Positions 40,001-52,975 are shown, counted from the first letter of the stretch. The stretch: 64,000 nucleotides of DNA from Mesomycoplasma conjunctivae (GCF_000026765.1 NC_012806.1:453743-517742), one strand, 5' to 3'. Numbers and translations: made by a program. Notes: a model not told the origin generated them from the letters alone.

Positions 40001-43000
40001 TATTTAATTGGTGATAAAATTAAGGTGACCCTTTCACCTGAGAACAATCCTAGCGCAGAATCGCTCACCGCTGAGGCGACCGTTGATGATGAGCTCACCG
40101 CTGATTTTGTTTTTGATAGCAAAGCAATTGCTGGTCAAAAGTATAAAATTACTAAAATTGAAGCTCTAACCACTACCGATGAGAAAAAGCAAAAAGGTCT
40201 TGTTATTCCGCCAAAAGATGTTGGATTTAACTACAGTCCAAAAATTACTGACGCTGATAATACAAAAGAGTTTTTTACCAAAGGTGAAGTTGAAAAAATT
40301 GAGTATTCTAATGTTGCCCAAAACTCTATTACAGTAAAAGCCACCTTTAAAGATGATGAAGATTACTTTACTAGAGATGGCCAAAATGGCACTAAAACTG
40401 CAACACTTACTTATAAAAATACACGTAATAATGGAATTTTTACCAGCACTGCAGTTGTTACTAACAAATCTGCAACATTTAGCTTATCTAATTTAGATAA
40501 ATATACTGACTTTGAAATTCAAAGTATCGATATTTATAACAATCAAGATCCTGCTGTCCAGTTTTCAGAAGTTGCAAATAATCAAAAACAATTTAACACC
40601 ACAGTTGAAGATATCCAAGTTGCCGATATTACTTATTCAAATGTTACAAAAAACTCAGTTGATGTCAAAATTAGCTTTGATACTTTCAAAGATTTTTATC
40701 TAGACGGTAAAAGTGTTACAATTAATGTTCAAAAAGAAAATAATGCTGGTCAAAGCAATTCCGTCATCGAAAACACCACAAATATTAAGAAAGTTGATGG
40801 TAAATTTGAAGCTAAGTTTAATTTACAAAGACTTGATGAAGGGACTAATTTTAAAATTAGTGGTATTTCCCTTGTTAACTTGTCTGCCAAAACTTTAAAG
40901 GCAACTCATCAAAATCAAGCCAATTTAATGCCAGATTTTGAGGTAGTTAATCATTATCCAACTACTCCCGGTTATACTAGTCCTGAAACCAATTTCCAAG
41001 ATATTAGTAATAATCAAGAAAGCATTAAGTTTTCCACTGATGGTGTAGTCCAATCTATTACCACTGAAGGCTTAATGCAAAATTCTACTAGCATAAAAGT
41101 TAGATTCCAAAATGAAAACACCACCAATGAAGATATCAAATTTAATGGTAAGATGGCTACCATTGTTTATACTAATCAAGACACTGGCCAAATTTATCAA
41201 GCAACAGCAACAATTAGTAACAATGAAGCAACATTTAATCTTACTAATTTAGTTAAATTACAAAAATATGTTTTTGAATCCATTACTATCAACAGAAAAG
41301 TGGGTATTCACCGCCTTGATCTCCAAAAAAACTTTGATGAGAATCAAAAAAACTTTGTTACTCCGATAAATACTGTCGAAGTTATCAATATTGCAAAACA
41401 AGCCACTGGTCAAGATGGTGCTAAAGTTACCATTAGTTTTAACAACAGTTTTGATGGAATTTTAAACAACAAATTTAAAGCTAAGCTAAAATATAAAAAG
41501 GCGCCAGGTGGGACACCAAATGGAGTTGAACAAACTTCTGGCGAAGTTGAGATCAAAAATTTCAAAGCAATTTTTGATTTAGCTAGCCTTGAGCAATCAC
41601 AAACTTATCAAATTACTGGTGTCGAGCTTGTTGATAAAGGCGATGCAAATGGACTACAGTTATCTAAGTCAAAAAATACTGCTGGAGGCATTCAAGCTAA
41701 TCCAATCGCTGTTAATTTTGAGTCTACCATTAACACAAATGCTAATAAACAAAAAGACTTTTATACACCTTCATTAATTTCTGCTATTAATAAAGGAACT
41801 CAAAGTGATAATGCAAGCAATAATATGGTAATCACCGTTGCCGATCCGCAAGGTGCTTATAAGAATATCACTACTGCTACTTTAATATTAGAAAATAAAC
41901 GAACTGGGCAACTATTAAATATTAATAAGACTGCTGAGAATTTAGGCTCAGACAATCGCACTTTTACTTTTAGTGCGACAGATCTTGAAAAATTTGATGA
42001 ATACCAAATTAGTGATTTACTAATTGATGGCAAAAGTGTTGGTTTTCAAAGAAAATTAACTGAAAATGACAAAAAATTCCGCACTACTGCAAACAGTGTT
42101 TCAGTGAGCTCTTTCCAACAAATTGACAAAGAAAGAAATCAAGCAATTATTCGCTTTAATTTTGATGTGCAAAAAGATTGATTTTTACCTAAAAATAAAG
42201 TAAGACTCACTTTTGAAAACAATGAAGTTAACACCGTTGGTAAATCAAAAAATAAAAGAGCTGTTAGTCAAAATTATGAAGCTGTTATCGCCGAAGATGG
42301 AAGTTTGGAATTCACCATTGATAAAGAGGAAAACTCTACTGCGCTTGATCTTGGAAACAAATTCGATGTTAGCAGATTAGACTTTATTGAAGAGCAAAAT
42401 GGTCTTGGAAAAATTACTTATCCAAAGCAGACTCTTAATCCAAACATTTCATTAAATAATATAAATGGTAATAAAACCTTTAAAACTAAAGGATTTATTA
42501 CTCAAATTACAAAAGAGAATTTAGCTTCTCAAACAGCTCAATTTCAACTTAAAATTGAAAATGCTGACTTAATTGGTCAAGTTGTTACTCTTTACTACAC
42601 CGATTTGGAATCAGGGATTCAACAGCAACAAGTTTCTACTGGTTTGCCAACTGCCGATTCAGGTCAAACCGCCTTTCAAATTTCAGCTCTAAAAGATCTC
42701 AACCGTTATTTCTTAGATCATATTGTTATTAATAATGGCGCTGCTGCCACTGGTGACAACCTCTTAGAATTTGATCAAAGTGTGCAAAATACTGATCGTG
42801 TCTTTTATACTACTCCAAATACCATTGATATCGATTCTATCGAAACCAAATATGATGCGACCAGCAAAACCGCTGTTGCAAGGGTTAAATTTGCCGATCA
42901 AGCTAGCCAATTTTTAGTTGGTAAAAAAGTAAAAATTAGCTATCAAGCAAAATTGAACGGTCAAGATTATGGTACACTTTTAACATCTGAGATTGATGGT

Positions 43001-46000
43001 GCAAATGCTGCATCTGTGATTAAAAATGATGCCAGTGCAAGCTTTAAATTAAACGGCGCTACTGCCCCAGTTAACATCAACAATTTCAACATTAGTGACA
43101 CTACCAACTATGATGCAGAGACCAATACCTATTCTCAAGATCCAAGTGGCACTCGCGCGCTTAATTTGACAAATACTGCCTCTAGCTTAATTGATGGAAT
43201 TAGCTACGAAATAAAAGATGTACAACTTCTTGATACAAATCAAAATAATATGGTAGAATTAAACAACGCTGCCATTTCAACTCACTTTGCAGCTATTAAA
43301 AATCAGGGTGATAAAACTTTTTCCACCTTGCCAATTTCAGCAATTGCTTATGAGGTCAAAACCCAGGAGCAGCTTGATAAAGTCAGTGCGAAAATCTTTG
43401 TTTATTATTTATCTAATGAGAATTTAAGCAATAAAGCTGACAAATTTGAAATTGCACTTTCTAACTTGACAACCAAAAGCTTTACTAGTGCAAAAGCAAG
43501 CCACGTTGAGCAAGTGGGGACTGCACAAGTTGGTCAAGGAGCAACTAATTTCTGAAAAGTTAGCTATGAGGTTGACTCTTTAGAAAAAGCTTCACTATAC
43601 AACATTGACTATAGTGCTTATAACAATGACAATATTGACATCTCCCGTTATGTCGATGGTAGATTGACTAATCCAGCACCAACTGATGCACTAAAAACCC
43701 ATTTTAGTACCCCCGGAAGACAAACTAAAATCGTTGATGTTAGTTATAATAATGTCACTGATGATAACAGCGCTAGTGTAACTGTGCGCTTTGACGACCC
43801 TGATGCTTTTCTCACAAGAAATGCTCTCCAAGTTAAGCTAAAATACAGCACTGTCGATGGTTTTGCACTTAATAGAACTGATTTAGAGAGCAAGCCAGTC
43901 ACTGTGGTCAACAATATTGCCACTTTTAATCTCAAACAATTAGCACCGGCGAGCACTTACAAAATTGACGCCGTTGAAGTCATAGGGGTGCCCGATATTG
44001 CCGCTGGCAACAGCACTAATTTAAAAATTAAGCTTGTAGCAGAAAATCAGACTCAAGCAGCTGATTTATCTAGTTTGCAGCCTGTAAGCACCAGAGATAA
44101 AATTCAAGAAGACAACCAATACTACTTCCACACTAAAGCACAATTGGTTAGAGCTGAGTTTACCTCAACTATGGGAGCTCAAAATACAGATACCTCAGGC
44201 ACACTAACGGTTACCTTTAGTGACAAAGGAAGTCATCCAAAAGCAACTAGTGGTTTTGTCGAATTTATAAAAGTGGATCCTTTAGGTAGAAGGCAAAATC
44301 CAGTAGTGGCAACTTCGACAGCTATTTATGATGTTGCTAAAAAACAAATCAGTTTTTCACTATCTAATTTAGAAAAGTTGACTACCTATCAGGTATTGCG
44401 GGCAAGCATCGGTGGAGTTGACTACAGTAGATCTTTTGCCAATAGTGATCGATTATTTTTTAGCACAACAGCTGCTAATGCGCAAGTGCTCAATATTGAA
44501 CATATTGAATTGCAAACAACTCAAGAGAGCAATAAGCCAAACAGTGTTAGTGGAAAAATTAAGTTTGACTTTGGCATCATTGACAACTTTTTAGTCCAAA
44601 AAGATTTAAAAATTACTCTTATGGACAACACCCCGGATGCTACAGGCGGTCAACCTCCTGCTGCGCCCATTAGCATTATTGCTAGAGTCAACAATGATAA
44701 TAAAGGACCTTCTGTTCAATTTGACTTAGCTAATGCTTCTCCAGCGCTCAAAGCGGGACACCAATATACAATTAGCAAAGCTGAAATTGTTGGTCAGACG
44801 GGAACAACTGTACAATTTGCTACTAATGCTTATAATAATACAAGTGGGCAAGAGTTAATGCCACTAAAGTCCTTCTGAACACCAGGAAATGTTAAAACTA
44901 TTGCACTCAAAAATGCTGCTCAACCAAGAGAGCTGACCTTCTTGCTGCAAATCACTGGTGATACAGCTGAGCTAAACAATAAAACTGTGGGAATTGAGCT
45001 TGAGCAAACCGGTGATAGAGTCTACTATGGAACAACTACAACAGCCAGCAGTGGTGCTGGATCTACTACCAGCAACCAATTGACAGTCGAGATTCCGGCT
45101 AATGGTCTCATACCGCTGAGCGGCTATACTGTCAAAAAAATCTATGTTGATGGAAAAGAATTTCCAATTGATTTCAACGCTGTGAAGCAACACTTTACAA
45201 CTGCGGAACACTTTACTATTCAAAAAGTCGAATTTGATGAAAAAAGCAACACTGAAACTTCTAGCAAAGTTAAATTATTTTTCAATCCCGTTGATGACCA
45301 CTATTTACAAGGAAGACAAGTTAAGCTCAAATATAAAAACACTCGTGGTCAAGATAAAAGCGAACATCTTCTTGATACTGTTGCTATGGTGCAAGAAAAA
45401 GGATCTGGTCAAGATCGCCAACTTTTTGCTGAATTTGACATTCCTGTGGTAAAATCTTATACTGGAGGCAATACTACTACAACTCACTTGTTAAACTCTA
45501 ATATTTATCAAGTAACAGGGGCAGAAATTGATGGCTGAAATCCTATTCATAATGTAAATGTTGCACCTACTTATGAATTTTCTTCAATTCTTGCACCAAC
45601 CTCTGCTGATACACTCAAACAATTTAGTACTAAACTTTTAGCACCGACGATTAAATCGGTATCCATTGGTGATACGAGAAATGTCGGCGGTGGTGAGCGA
45701 GATTATCGGGCTACCATTCAGGTTGTATTTGATGATCCGCTAGCGCTTGTTAATGAAGCAGATTTAAATAGTATAAAATATCATTTGTATAAACTTGATG
45801 ACAGCGAGTTGGATGCAACAAGTAATAGTAGCAGTAGTGGAGTTCGATTTGAAAATCCAAGACTGGAGTTTGGTCAAAATAATGCTGCTGAGCGAACTTT
45901 AAGTGTTGATATCGTCGGTGATGCTCGTCAGTGAAATGTCAAAAACAATAGGAATGGCGAAAATCAACTTAAATTTGGTATTGAGTTTCCTTATTATACT

Positions 46001-47620
46001 AATTTTGCAAAAAGTTCGACTGCAAAATCTAGTCTAGAGAAAATGGGTGCCAATAATCAAGAATTGATGTTAGAAGGTAAAAAATACACTCAGGTTACTA
46101 GGGTTTCTGGCTTTATTTATGGGGCTAATGACTATGCCATTGAGCTCACCGTTTATGATCCTTTTGATCAGATATCACTTACTAAACAAGATTATGCTAC
46201 TGCAAAAAATCTATTTGCTCAGAGGTATGCAAAAGGTATATTTGGAGGAGAAGTAGCTAGTGTACAACCAAATGACATAGATAATGATATAGTTAAAAGT
46301 GCTGGTTCTTACATAACTAATGAAAAGCGAATTAAAGATATCGGTCAGAATATCAGTAGACGTGGAGATCTTACTACTTTTACTGGTAATAGGAATTATG
46401 CTACTCTGGCAGCTACCAAATATGATGTTAAATTTAAGTGAAAAAAATCACTTCTTAACCTAAAAGGTATTGGACAAAAAAGTAATATTCCAGCTCAAAA
46501 TTATGAGCCAGTTTTTTCTCCAACAACTTTAAGAGGTGATAGAAATACATTAGCTAAACAAATTGCTAGAATTCGACCTTCTGCTTTTGTTACAAATGCT
46601 GAAAGCATAGGCAGTGGTGAATACAAATTTAATTTTAAACATGTTGATGATAATGGAAATGGATTTAGTGAAGTAACACCAGAGACTGACTTGTATATTC
46701 GCCTTATGGATGTCTCCAAGGTTGACACTAGCAGTGGTCAACTAGTAGATAATTCAAATCCAACTTTATATAAAAAAATCTGATTTAATTTAACAGGTGC
46801 TGACGAAAAAGGTAAAAATTTAGCAGCAAAAATTATTCAACTTGATTTTGCAAGCTGAAAAATTAATGATATTCCAATGCTTTTTGCTCAAGATGCTCCA
46901 GATGTTTGAAATACTTTCCAAACTATGTATCATTCAGACTCAGTTTGATCAAAATGAGTTAATACTCCTGGAGTTTTACCCGTGTTAGAATCACATAGAA
47001 GAAATAATTTAGTTCAAACTCCAATTAAAAATACTGATAGATTCAACACTTTTATTGGTCGTGCTGCTACTTATCCACCAGTTGATACTGATGATGAATG
47101 AAGAAATAAAATAGGAGCATCTCCTTTAATAAATGAGCCACAATTTGGGATTCAAAATAGTGTTTATAATTCTGAAACTGGTGATTTTAAAGTTTATTTC
47201 TATTATGATTCTAACAAAAGACTGCGTTCAATTGTGCCAACTGTTGGCTATGCAATTTTTGTCAACGAAGCAGGTCACACTTACTTTATTCCAAAAGCAA
47301 GCGGTGATGGAATAAATTTAGATAGCGATTTTAACTACACTGATAAATCAGTAACATTTAACTTAAAATCGGCAGCTATTCCAAGTGATCAGCGACCAAA
47401 GTTGGGTGAGCGTCTCTATTTTGCTGGAATTGGAATTACACCATATTTTGATACAAAACTAGATGATCCACAAAACCAAATATGATCATTTGATCCTGCT
47501 ACCTATCAAGCTTGAATTAATCCAGGAGCTATTGTTCCAACAAACCTTCTTCTCAACTATCTATATCTGATTCCATTTTTAAAAAGATCAACAGCTGTTA
47601 ATATTATTAAATATACTTAA
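37085..47620 (+). CDS. Giant anchored repeat surface protein 2
   Basis: A 3511-residue protein, continuous when TGA is Trp. It starts after AAAGGAG with KKISKTKKRALALVFVGLMG and a long hydrophobic helix (about residues 9-35), so it is anchored with the bulk outside. It contains about 23 beta-sandwich modules. They alternate between an A type with a 'D-x-[FY]-L' strand (DAYLDGQKF, DAYLIGDKI, DFYLDGKSV, DHYLQGRQV) and a B type with an 'N-G-K-x-A-x-L-x-Y' strand (FNGKMATIVYT, LEGKTVALEYY). The last 650 residues are unique, ending FLKRSTAVNIIKYT. It follows giant 1 by 33 bases and ends at a terminator. Codon use is somewhat richer in GCC, GAG and CTC than neighbouring housekeeping genes. Adhesion or immune shielding is inferred. 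Confidence 0.8.
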
Positions 47621-47623
47621 TTG

Positions 47624-47652
47624 AAAAATGCAACTGATGTTGCATTTTTTAT
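47624..47652 (+). terminator. Terminator of the giant protein genes (ATGCAAC type)
   Basis: AAAAATGCAAC (47624-47634), loop TGAT, GTTGCATTTTT (47639-47649). Confidence 0.95.
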
Positions 47653-47839
47653 TATTTCATTGAATATTATTTTAAATAATACTTTAGAGAAAATTTAGTT
47701 ATAAATTTTATTTTTAACATTAAGATTTTGACTACAAAAAACAAAATTAATTATTAAAATATTTCCCTTATTTTGAAATTAAGAAAATCTCCAATATAAG
47801 AAAAAAATATTTTTTTGTATCATTTTTTTAAAATACTAG

Positions 47840-47850
47840 TATAATATAAT
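47840..47850 (+). promoter_or_regulatory. Overlapping -10 boxes before the HPr-like miniprotein
   Basis: TATAAT at 47840-47845 and again at 47845-47850 share one T. An AGAAAGGA ribosome site follows before the ATG at 47879. The region 47653-47839 holds nothing else recognisable. Confidence 0.55.
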
Positions 47851-47878
47851 GTATATTTAAAGAGAAAGGAATCAACAT

Positions 47879-48049
47879 ATGAAAACAATATTAGTTGCCA
47901 AACAAGCGTATAATATTCAAAAATCATCTTTTAATAATATGGTTTTATTTTTTGTTGATTTCTTTTTTAACATTAAAAATAACGCTATTGTCGATATCAA
48001 TGCTTTATCATTAATTTGAACTAAGAAAATGTATCACTTGATATCATAA
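47879..48049 (+). CDS. Small HPr-like protein without the phospho-histidine
   Basis: A 56-residue frame with its own promoter, a good ribosome site and one TGA-Trp. It can be lined up with the first two thirds of HPr: AYNIQKSSFNNMV against the GIHARPATMLV region, and VDINALSLI against VNLKSIMGVM. If this alignment is right, His15 is replaced by Gln and the HARP motif is lost. It therefore could not carry phosphate from PEP in the sugar phosphotransferase system. The identity of key residues is low, so it may be an unrelated small protein. It sits directly upstream of the opp operon. Confidence 0.45.
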
Positions 48050-48075
48050 CTTGCTAAAATTTAAAAAATTTATTT

Positions 48076-48081
48076 TATAAT
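48076..48081 (+). promoter_or_regulatory. Candidate opp promoter -10 box
   Basis: TATAAT about 35 bases before the palindromic terminator hairpin and 94 bases before oppB. It is the only good -10 box between the miniprotein and oppB. Confidence 0.4.
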
Positions 48082-48115
48082 TATTTTTATAAATAAAACA
48101 AAATTTTCATAGATT

Positions 48116-48143
48116 AAGCAAGTTGTACAACTTGCTTTTTTAT
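48116..48143 (+). terminator. Perfect palindrome terminator or attenuator before oppB
   Basis: AAGCAAGTTGT-ACAACTTGCTT (48116-48137) is a perfect 22-base palindrome followed by T's. It either ends the miniprotein transcript or, if the box at 48076 drives opp, acts as a leader attenuator. Confidence 0.8.
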
Positions 48144-48174
48144 TTTAAAAAACTAAATAACACAAGGAAAATAT

Positions 48175-49279
48175 ATGCTGCAGAGTAATTTTACAAAAAA
48201 ACAAAAAAACAAATTGCAAAGCTTATATGTTGATCAACCAAATGATCAATCTGGCAAAACGCAAATTGATGATAACAAAATTTATATGGTTGCAAGAAAA
48301 AAAAGAATATAAATCTAATTGATTAAAATATGTTGACCTAGATTCTTTTTTAATTCGTTTTCTAATAAAATTTATTAAAATCTTCTTAGAGTTTTTAGTT
48401 GTTGCTTGAATTGTTTTAACATTAGTATTCTTTTTGATTGACTCAATCCCTGGTGAGCCACGCTTTCTCGATGGTCTAAGCCCTGCACAAAAAGCAGTTG
48501 AGAAAAAAGCGTATGGTTTAGATTTACCAGCAATTGAAAGATATTTTAATTATTTAGGTAAATTTTTACAATTCGACTTTGGTGTCTCTTATAGTTTGAG
48601 ACCAAGAGTCCCAATCAACAATTTTATTTGAGAAAGATTTTTGACCTCATTTTCAATTGGAATATTTTCAGTTTTCTTAACTATTGCAATTGGTGTCCCT
48701 TTAGGAATAGCAGTTGGTAAAAATCCTGGTAAGTTTTTAGATAATTTTGCCACTGTGTGAATCGCTATCTTTTCATCAATTCCCTCACTAGTTTTTGCTT
48801 TAACTTTATTAATAATTGGTCAACAAAGCGGTCTCCCTTATATCTTTAATGTTCAAGATTTTGCAACTTTTATCCTTCCTGCACTAGCACTATCTATTGG
48901 CTCAGTTATTAGTTATGTTCGTTACATTCGTTTTGAATTAAACAATGAATTAAACTCTATCCATGCCAAATTTGCATATTTAAAAAATTTAACAAGAAAT
49001 CGTTTTGTTTGAACACATGCACTTAAATCTTCACTTTTCCCAATAGCAACTTTTTTCCCATCAGTGGTTTTAGGTTCATTTATAGGTTCAATTTTTGTTG
49101 AAAAAATCTTTTTAATAGCCGGTAGTGGTGGAATAATGGTTGATGCTATTCAATCTAAAGATAATAATATTATTTTATTCCTAGTTATTATTTATTCATT
49201 GCTTACTATAGTTTCTTATACATTACGTGATATTAGTTACGAATTATTAGATCCAAGAATTAGAAGGAGAGCAAAATAA
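48175..49279 (+). CDS. oppB: Oligopeptide ABC transporter permease OppB (frameshifted as sequenced)
   Basis: An inner-membrane permease of the Opp peptide importer. After a hydrophilic N-terminal extension, the usual OppB pattern begins (FIKIFLEFLVVAWIVLTLVFFLIDSIPGEP). There are several further helices and the permease coupling region near the VRYIRFELNNELN motif, and it ends IVSYTLRDISYELLDPRIRRRAK, typical of OppB. The first 42 codons (from ATG 48175, after AAGGA) end at TAA; the rest lies in the +1 frame. One A fewer in the A8 run at 48297-48304 gives a 367-residue protein of normal type. No ATG lies in the downstream frame before the first helix, so a simple internal start does not explain it. 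It overlaps oppC by one base (TAATG). Confidence 0.85.
48297..48304 (+). other. A8 frameshift tract in oppB
   Basis: The upstream frame reads ...YMVARKKRI and stops. With seven A it reads ...YMVARKKEYKSNWLKYVDLD and runs into the first permease helix. Confidence 0.85.
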
Positions 49280-50247
49280 TGGAACAGAAATTACCTTCAA
49301 TTAGCAATTACATTGATAAGAATCTTGCGCCAAATGCAGTTTTACAACCGCTAGCTTATCAAATGTGAAAATTGATGAATGCAGAAGCACAAAATTTTGA
49401 TCGTAGCTTTTTTAAAGAAACATCAAATACCTTTGTAGAATTAGTAAATCGTTTTTCACGTTCATTTTCTGGCGTTTTTGGTGTAGTTATTATTGCATTT
49501 TTAATAATTCTAGCACTTATTATTCCTTTTACAACTGGTTCACCAACAGAGCTTCGTCCTTCATTAAAATATGTCAATTATTTTACTCAAGGTTTTATTT
49601 TAGGTACAGATAGTCAAGGTCGCGATGTTTGAGCAGTGCTTTGACATGGTCTTCGTTTTTCACTTACTTTAAGTATAATTGTGGCAATTTTAGATGTTAC
49701 CCTTGGTACTTTTTTTGGAGTTTTAATGGGTCATTTTGATCTCTTTGACAAAATTTTTACTTTTATAATTAAAATTATTTCTAATATTCCAACATTACTA
49801 GTGCTTATTTTAATGACTTTAGTATTACGACCAAGTTTTTGAGTATTAGTTCTCTCATTTATTCTTACAGGTTGAATTGGACTTGCTAACCAAGTGCGAG
49901 CGCAAATTAAAAGAGCAAAAAACTTTACTTGAGTAGTAGCTTCGCGAGTTTTAGGTACTCCTGCTTATAAAATTTTATTTAACTTTGTTCCTTTAATTAT
50001 TCCATTATTAATTACTAATATTGTCTTTGTTATTCCAGGAACAATCTTAGGAGAAACTGGACTTGCCTTTATTGGACTTTCGCTACCTAATGTTCCAACT
50101 TTAGGTAACTCAATTAACTCAGGAATTCCAGTCGTTACTTTATATCCAAGATATGTTCTAATTCCTGCCTTTTTCCTAGTTTTACTAACATCTTCAATTC
50201 AAATGATCGGTAATGCACTACAAGATGCTCTAAGGAGACAAAGATAA
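49279..50247 (+). CDS. oppC: Oligopeptide ABC transporter permease OppC
   Basis: A 322-residue permease partner of OppB. After about 65 hydrophilic residues comes the first helix (VFGVVIIAFLIILALIIPF). OppC signatures then follow: FILGTDSQGRDVWAVLWHGLRFSL, GTFFGVLMGHFD, the cytoplasmic loop VASRVLGTPAYKILFNFVPL, and GETGLAFIGLSLPNVPTLGNSIN. The start overlaps the oppB stop by one base and its own stop overlaps the oppD start (TAATG) by one base, so translation is probably coupled. Confidence 0.92.
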
Positions 50248-51632
50248 TGGAATACCAAAAAATTGATTGCAAAAATTTTGAAAATTCAAAATTGTGTTTA
50301 AATTTAAACAAAAACATTGATAAATTTGAAAAAGAAGTTGCTATTTTAAAAGCTAAAAACTATTCAGAAGATGATTATCAAAAACATTTTAAAAAACTAA
50401 AAGAAAAATTTATTGCTCAAGAACTCTATATTAAACAAGGTTTTTTACAACACAAATCATTTAAATTATCTGATATTAAAAAACGAATTTTTGCATATTT
50501 TCATACAAGTTTTAATAGAAAAAATTTCAATTTTGATGAATTTGCTAAAAATGTTACATACAAACAAGTTGGAGATGAAAATTTAAAAGTTGTTGCCCAA
50601 ATCAATAATTTACGTCTTTCATTTGTCAATCCTGCTAATCCTAATATTTCCAATGTTGTCATTCGTGATGCCTCAATTGATTTTTATGAAGGTAAAATTC
50701 ATGCCATCATTGGTGAGTCAGGTTCAGGAAAATCAGTTATTACTTCTGCTCTTTATGGATTAACTGGTGAAAATGCAGTTATTGAATCTGGAGAAATTAA
50801 ATTATTTAACAACGAAGTTCAAAATTTTACTTTCCGTGACTGAGAACTCTCTAATTATCGAGGAAAAATCATCTCTGCTGTTTTTCAAAACCCAATGTCA
50901 ACTCTTAACCCAACTAAAAAAATTGGAAAACAAATTATTGAGGGAATGCTTTTAAATAAAATTGTTGCCAACAAAAAACAAGCTTATGAAAAAGCCCTTA
51001 ACTACCTAAGATTGACTAAAATTAATAATCCAGAAATGGTCATGAAACTCTATCCACATGAGCTCTCAGGAGGAATGATTCAACGGGTTGTTATTTCGGC
51101 AATTTTATCACTTGAGCCCAAAATTATTGTTATGGATGAGCCAACAACTGCGCTTGATACTACTGTCCAAGCTTTGGTTTTAGATATTATTCGTGATTTA
51201 CAAAAACGTCTAAAAATTACTATTATTTTTATTACTCACGACTTAGGAGTTGTTGCCTCACTTGCTGACTACATTACAATTATGTATGCTGGACAAGTTG
51301 TTGAAGAAGGTAGTCGTCAAGAAATTCTTAACTACCCACAACACCCTTATACTTGAGGTCTAATCAGCTCAATGCCTGATGTCAACAAAGGTGAGCGTTT
51401 ATTATCAATTCGTGGTGTTGTTCCTTCCAATTTAAATGACATTGTTGGTGATGCCTTTGCAGTAAGAAATGATTGAGCACTTGAACAAGATTTTTATTTA
51501 GAACCCAAATTTTATAACATCTCTGATACCCATCGTGTCAAATCAGCACTTTTAGATGAGAGAGCACCAAAAGTAGTACCACCCAAAGTTATTTTAGAAA
51601 AACATAAAAAATGATTGGCAGAAAATCAATAG
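50247..51632 (+). CDS. oppD: Oligopeptide ABC transporter ATP-binding protein OppD
   Basis: A 461-residue ATPase. It has a charged N-terminal extension of about 105 residues of unknown role before the ABC domain proper begins (QINNLRLSFVNP). Walker A is IIGESGSGKS, the signature is LSGGMIQRV, Walker B with the following loop is IIVMDEPTTALDTTVQA, and the switch His is in IFITHDLGVVASLAD. The Opp-type C-terminal region (HPYTWGLISSMPDVN) follows, although the usual Fe-S-like Cys set of many OppD proteins is not evident. It energises peptide import with OppF. Confidence 0.92.
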
Positions 51633-51640
51633 AGGTTACT

Positions 51641-52975
51641 ATGAAAAAATATTTTTATCAAGAAAAGAAAACTTTATTTGGTAATTCATCCTACCGCTTG
51701 CTAACTCCAGGAACACTTGAGATGTTGAACTCTGATGGACGTGAGCCACTTGTTAGTTTTCAAAATGTCGATGTCACTTATGGCAGCGGAGCTAAGAAAA
51801 ATAAAGTTATTCATGATTTATCTTTTAATATCTACGATGGTGAAGTGCTCTCTTTTGTTGGTGAGTCAGGATCAGGAAAGTCAACTACCGGAAGCGCCCT
51901 TGCCGGACTTGTCTCTCATAGTCATGGACAAATCAAAATTGGTGATTTAGTCTTACCACAAAACAAAAACAAAATTAAAGGTAAATTGCTCCAAAAATTA
52001 GTTGGTAGCGTGCAAATGATTTTTCAAGATCCTTTATCTTCGCTTAATCCCTTTAAAAATATCTTTGCAGTTGTCTCAGAAGGAATTGACAACTTAGAAG
52101 CACAACAAAAAGGTGTAATCAAAAAAATTTTTTTCGACAACTATAATGAGACTAGTTTTTACAATATTGTCAGCATGCTCAAGAAAAATCAGCAAATTAA
52201 TGATGAACAATATCAAAGTTTAAAAAGTTTTTATCAACAAATTTATGAACAAAACCACAGTAGTGTTAGCCACTTTTTATATGATCACATTTATTCTTAT
52301 TTAAACTCAATGGGAATTCAATATCCACCGATATTTTTTTATTTACAACAAAGAGTTGATGAGCTTAAGAAATTTGAAAATGCTACTACTAATCAACTAA
52401 AATATCAGTTGGTACTCGAACTTTTAGCCTCTGTTGGTCTTGATAGTAGTATTCTAAAAAGATTTCCTCTTGAATTCTCCGGTGGTCAACAACAAAGAAT
52501 TGGAATCTCGCGTGCTTTAATTTTAAAACCAAAAATTTTAATTGCTGATGAGCCAATTTCAGCTCTTGATGTCTCTATTCAAGCACAAATTATCAATATT
52601 TTCAAAGATTTAAAAGAAAAATATAACTTAACTATTTTATTTATTTCCCATGACTTGCGAATGGTTGAATACATCTCAGATCGCATTGCTGTTATCAATC
52701 GTGGACGACTATTAGAAATTGGACCTACTAAAGAAATTATTAATAATTTTGTCCACCCTTATACTAAAAGTTTAATTGAGGCAATTCCTACTATTGAGTC
52801 ACAAGGAGGCTCACTTTTAGGTTATGTTTATAATCCAGCAATGCACAATTATGATGAAAATAACCAACCAGAGTGACTTAATTTAGGGAATAACCACTTT
52901 GTTTTAGCAACAAAAGAAGAACTACGCAGATGAAAATCAGGAGATTATTCTTATGAAAATAAACAAACCAATTAA
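51641..52975 (+). CDS. oppF: Oligopeptide ABC transporter ATP-binding protein OppF
   Basis: A 444-residue ATPase. Walker A is FVGESGSGKST, the signature is FSGGQQQRIGISRAL, Walker B is ILIADEPISALDVSIQAQ, and the switch region is ILFISHDLRMVEYISD. An insertion of about 125 residues separates the Q-loop (MIFQDPLSSLNPF) from the signature, which is typical for mycoplasma OppF. ATG 51641 after AGAGG is preferred; ATG 51611 in the same frame overlaps the oppD end and is the alternative. A7/T7 runs near 52126 are in frame. Its 3' end overlaps the next gene by 23 bases. Confidence 0.92.
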
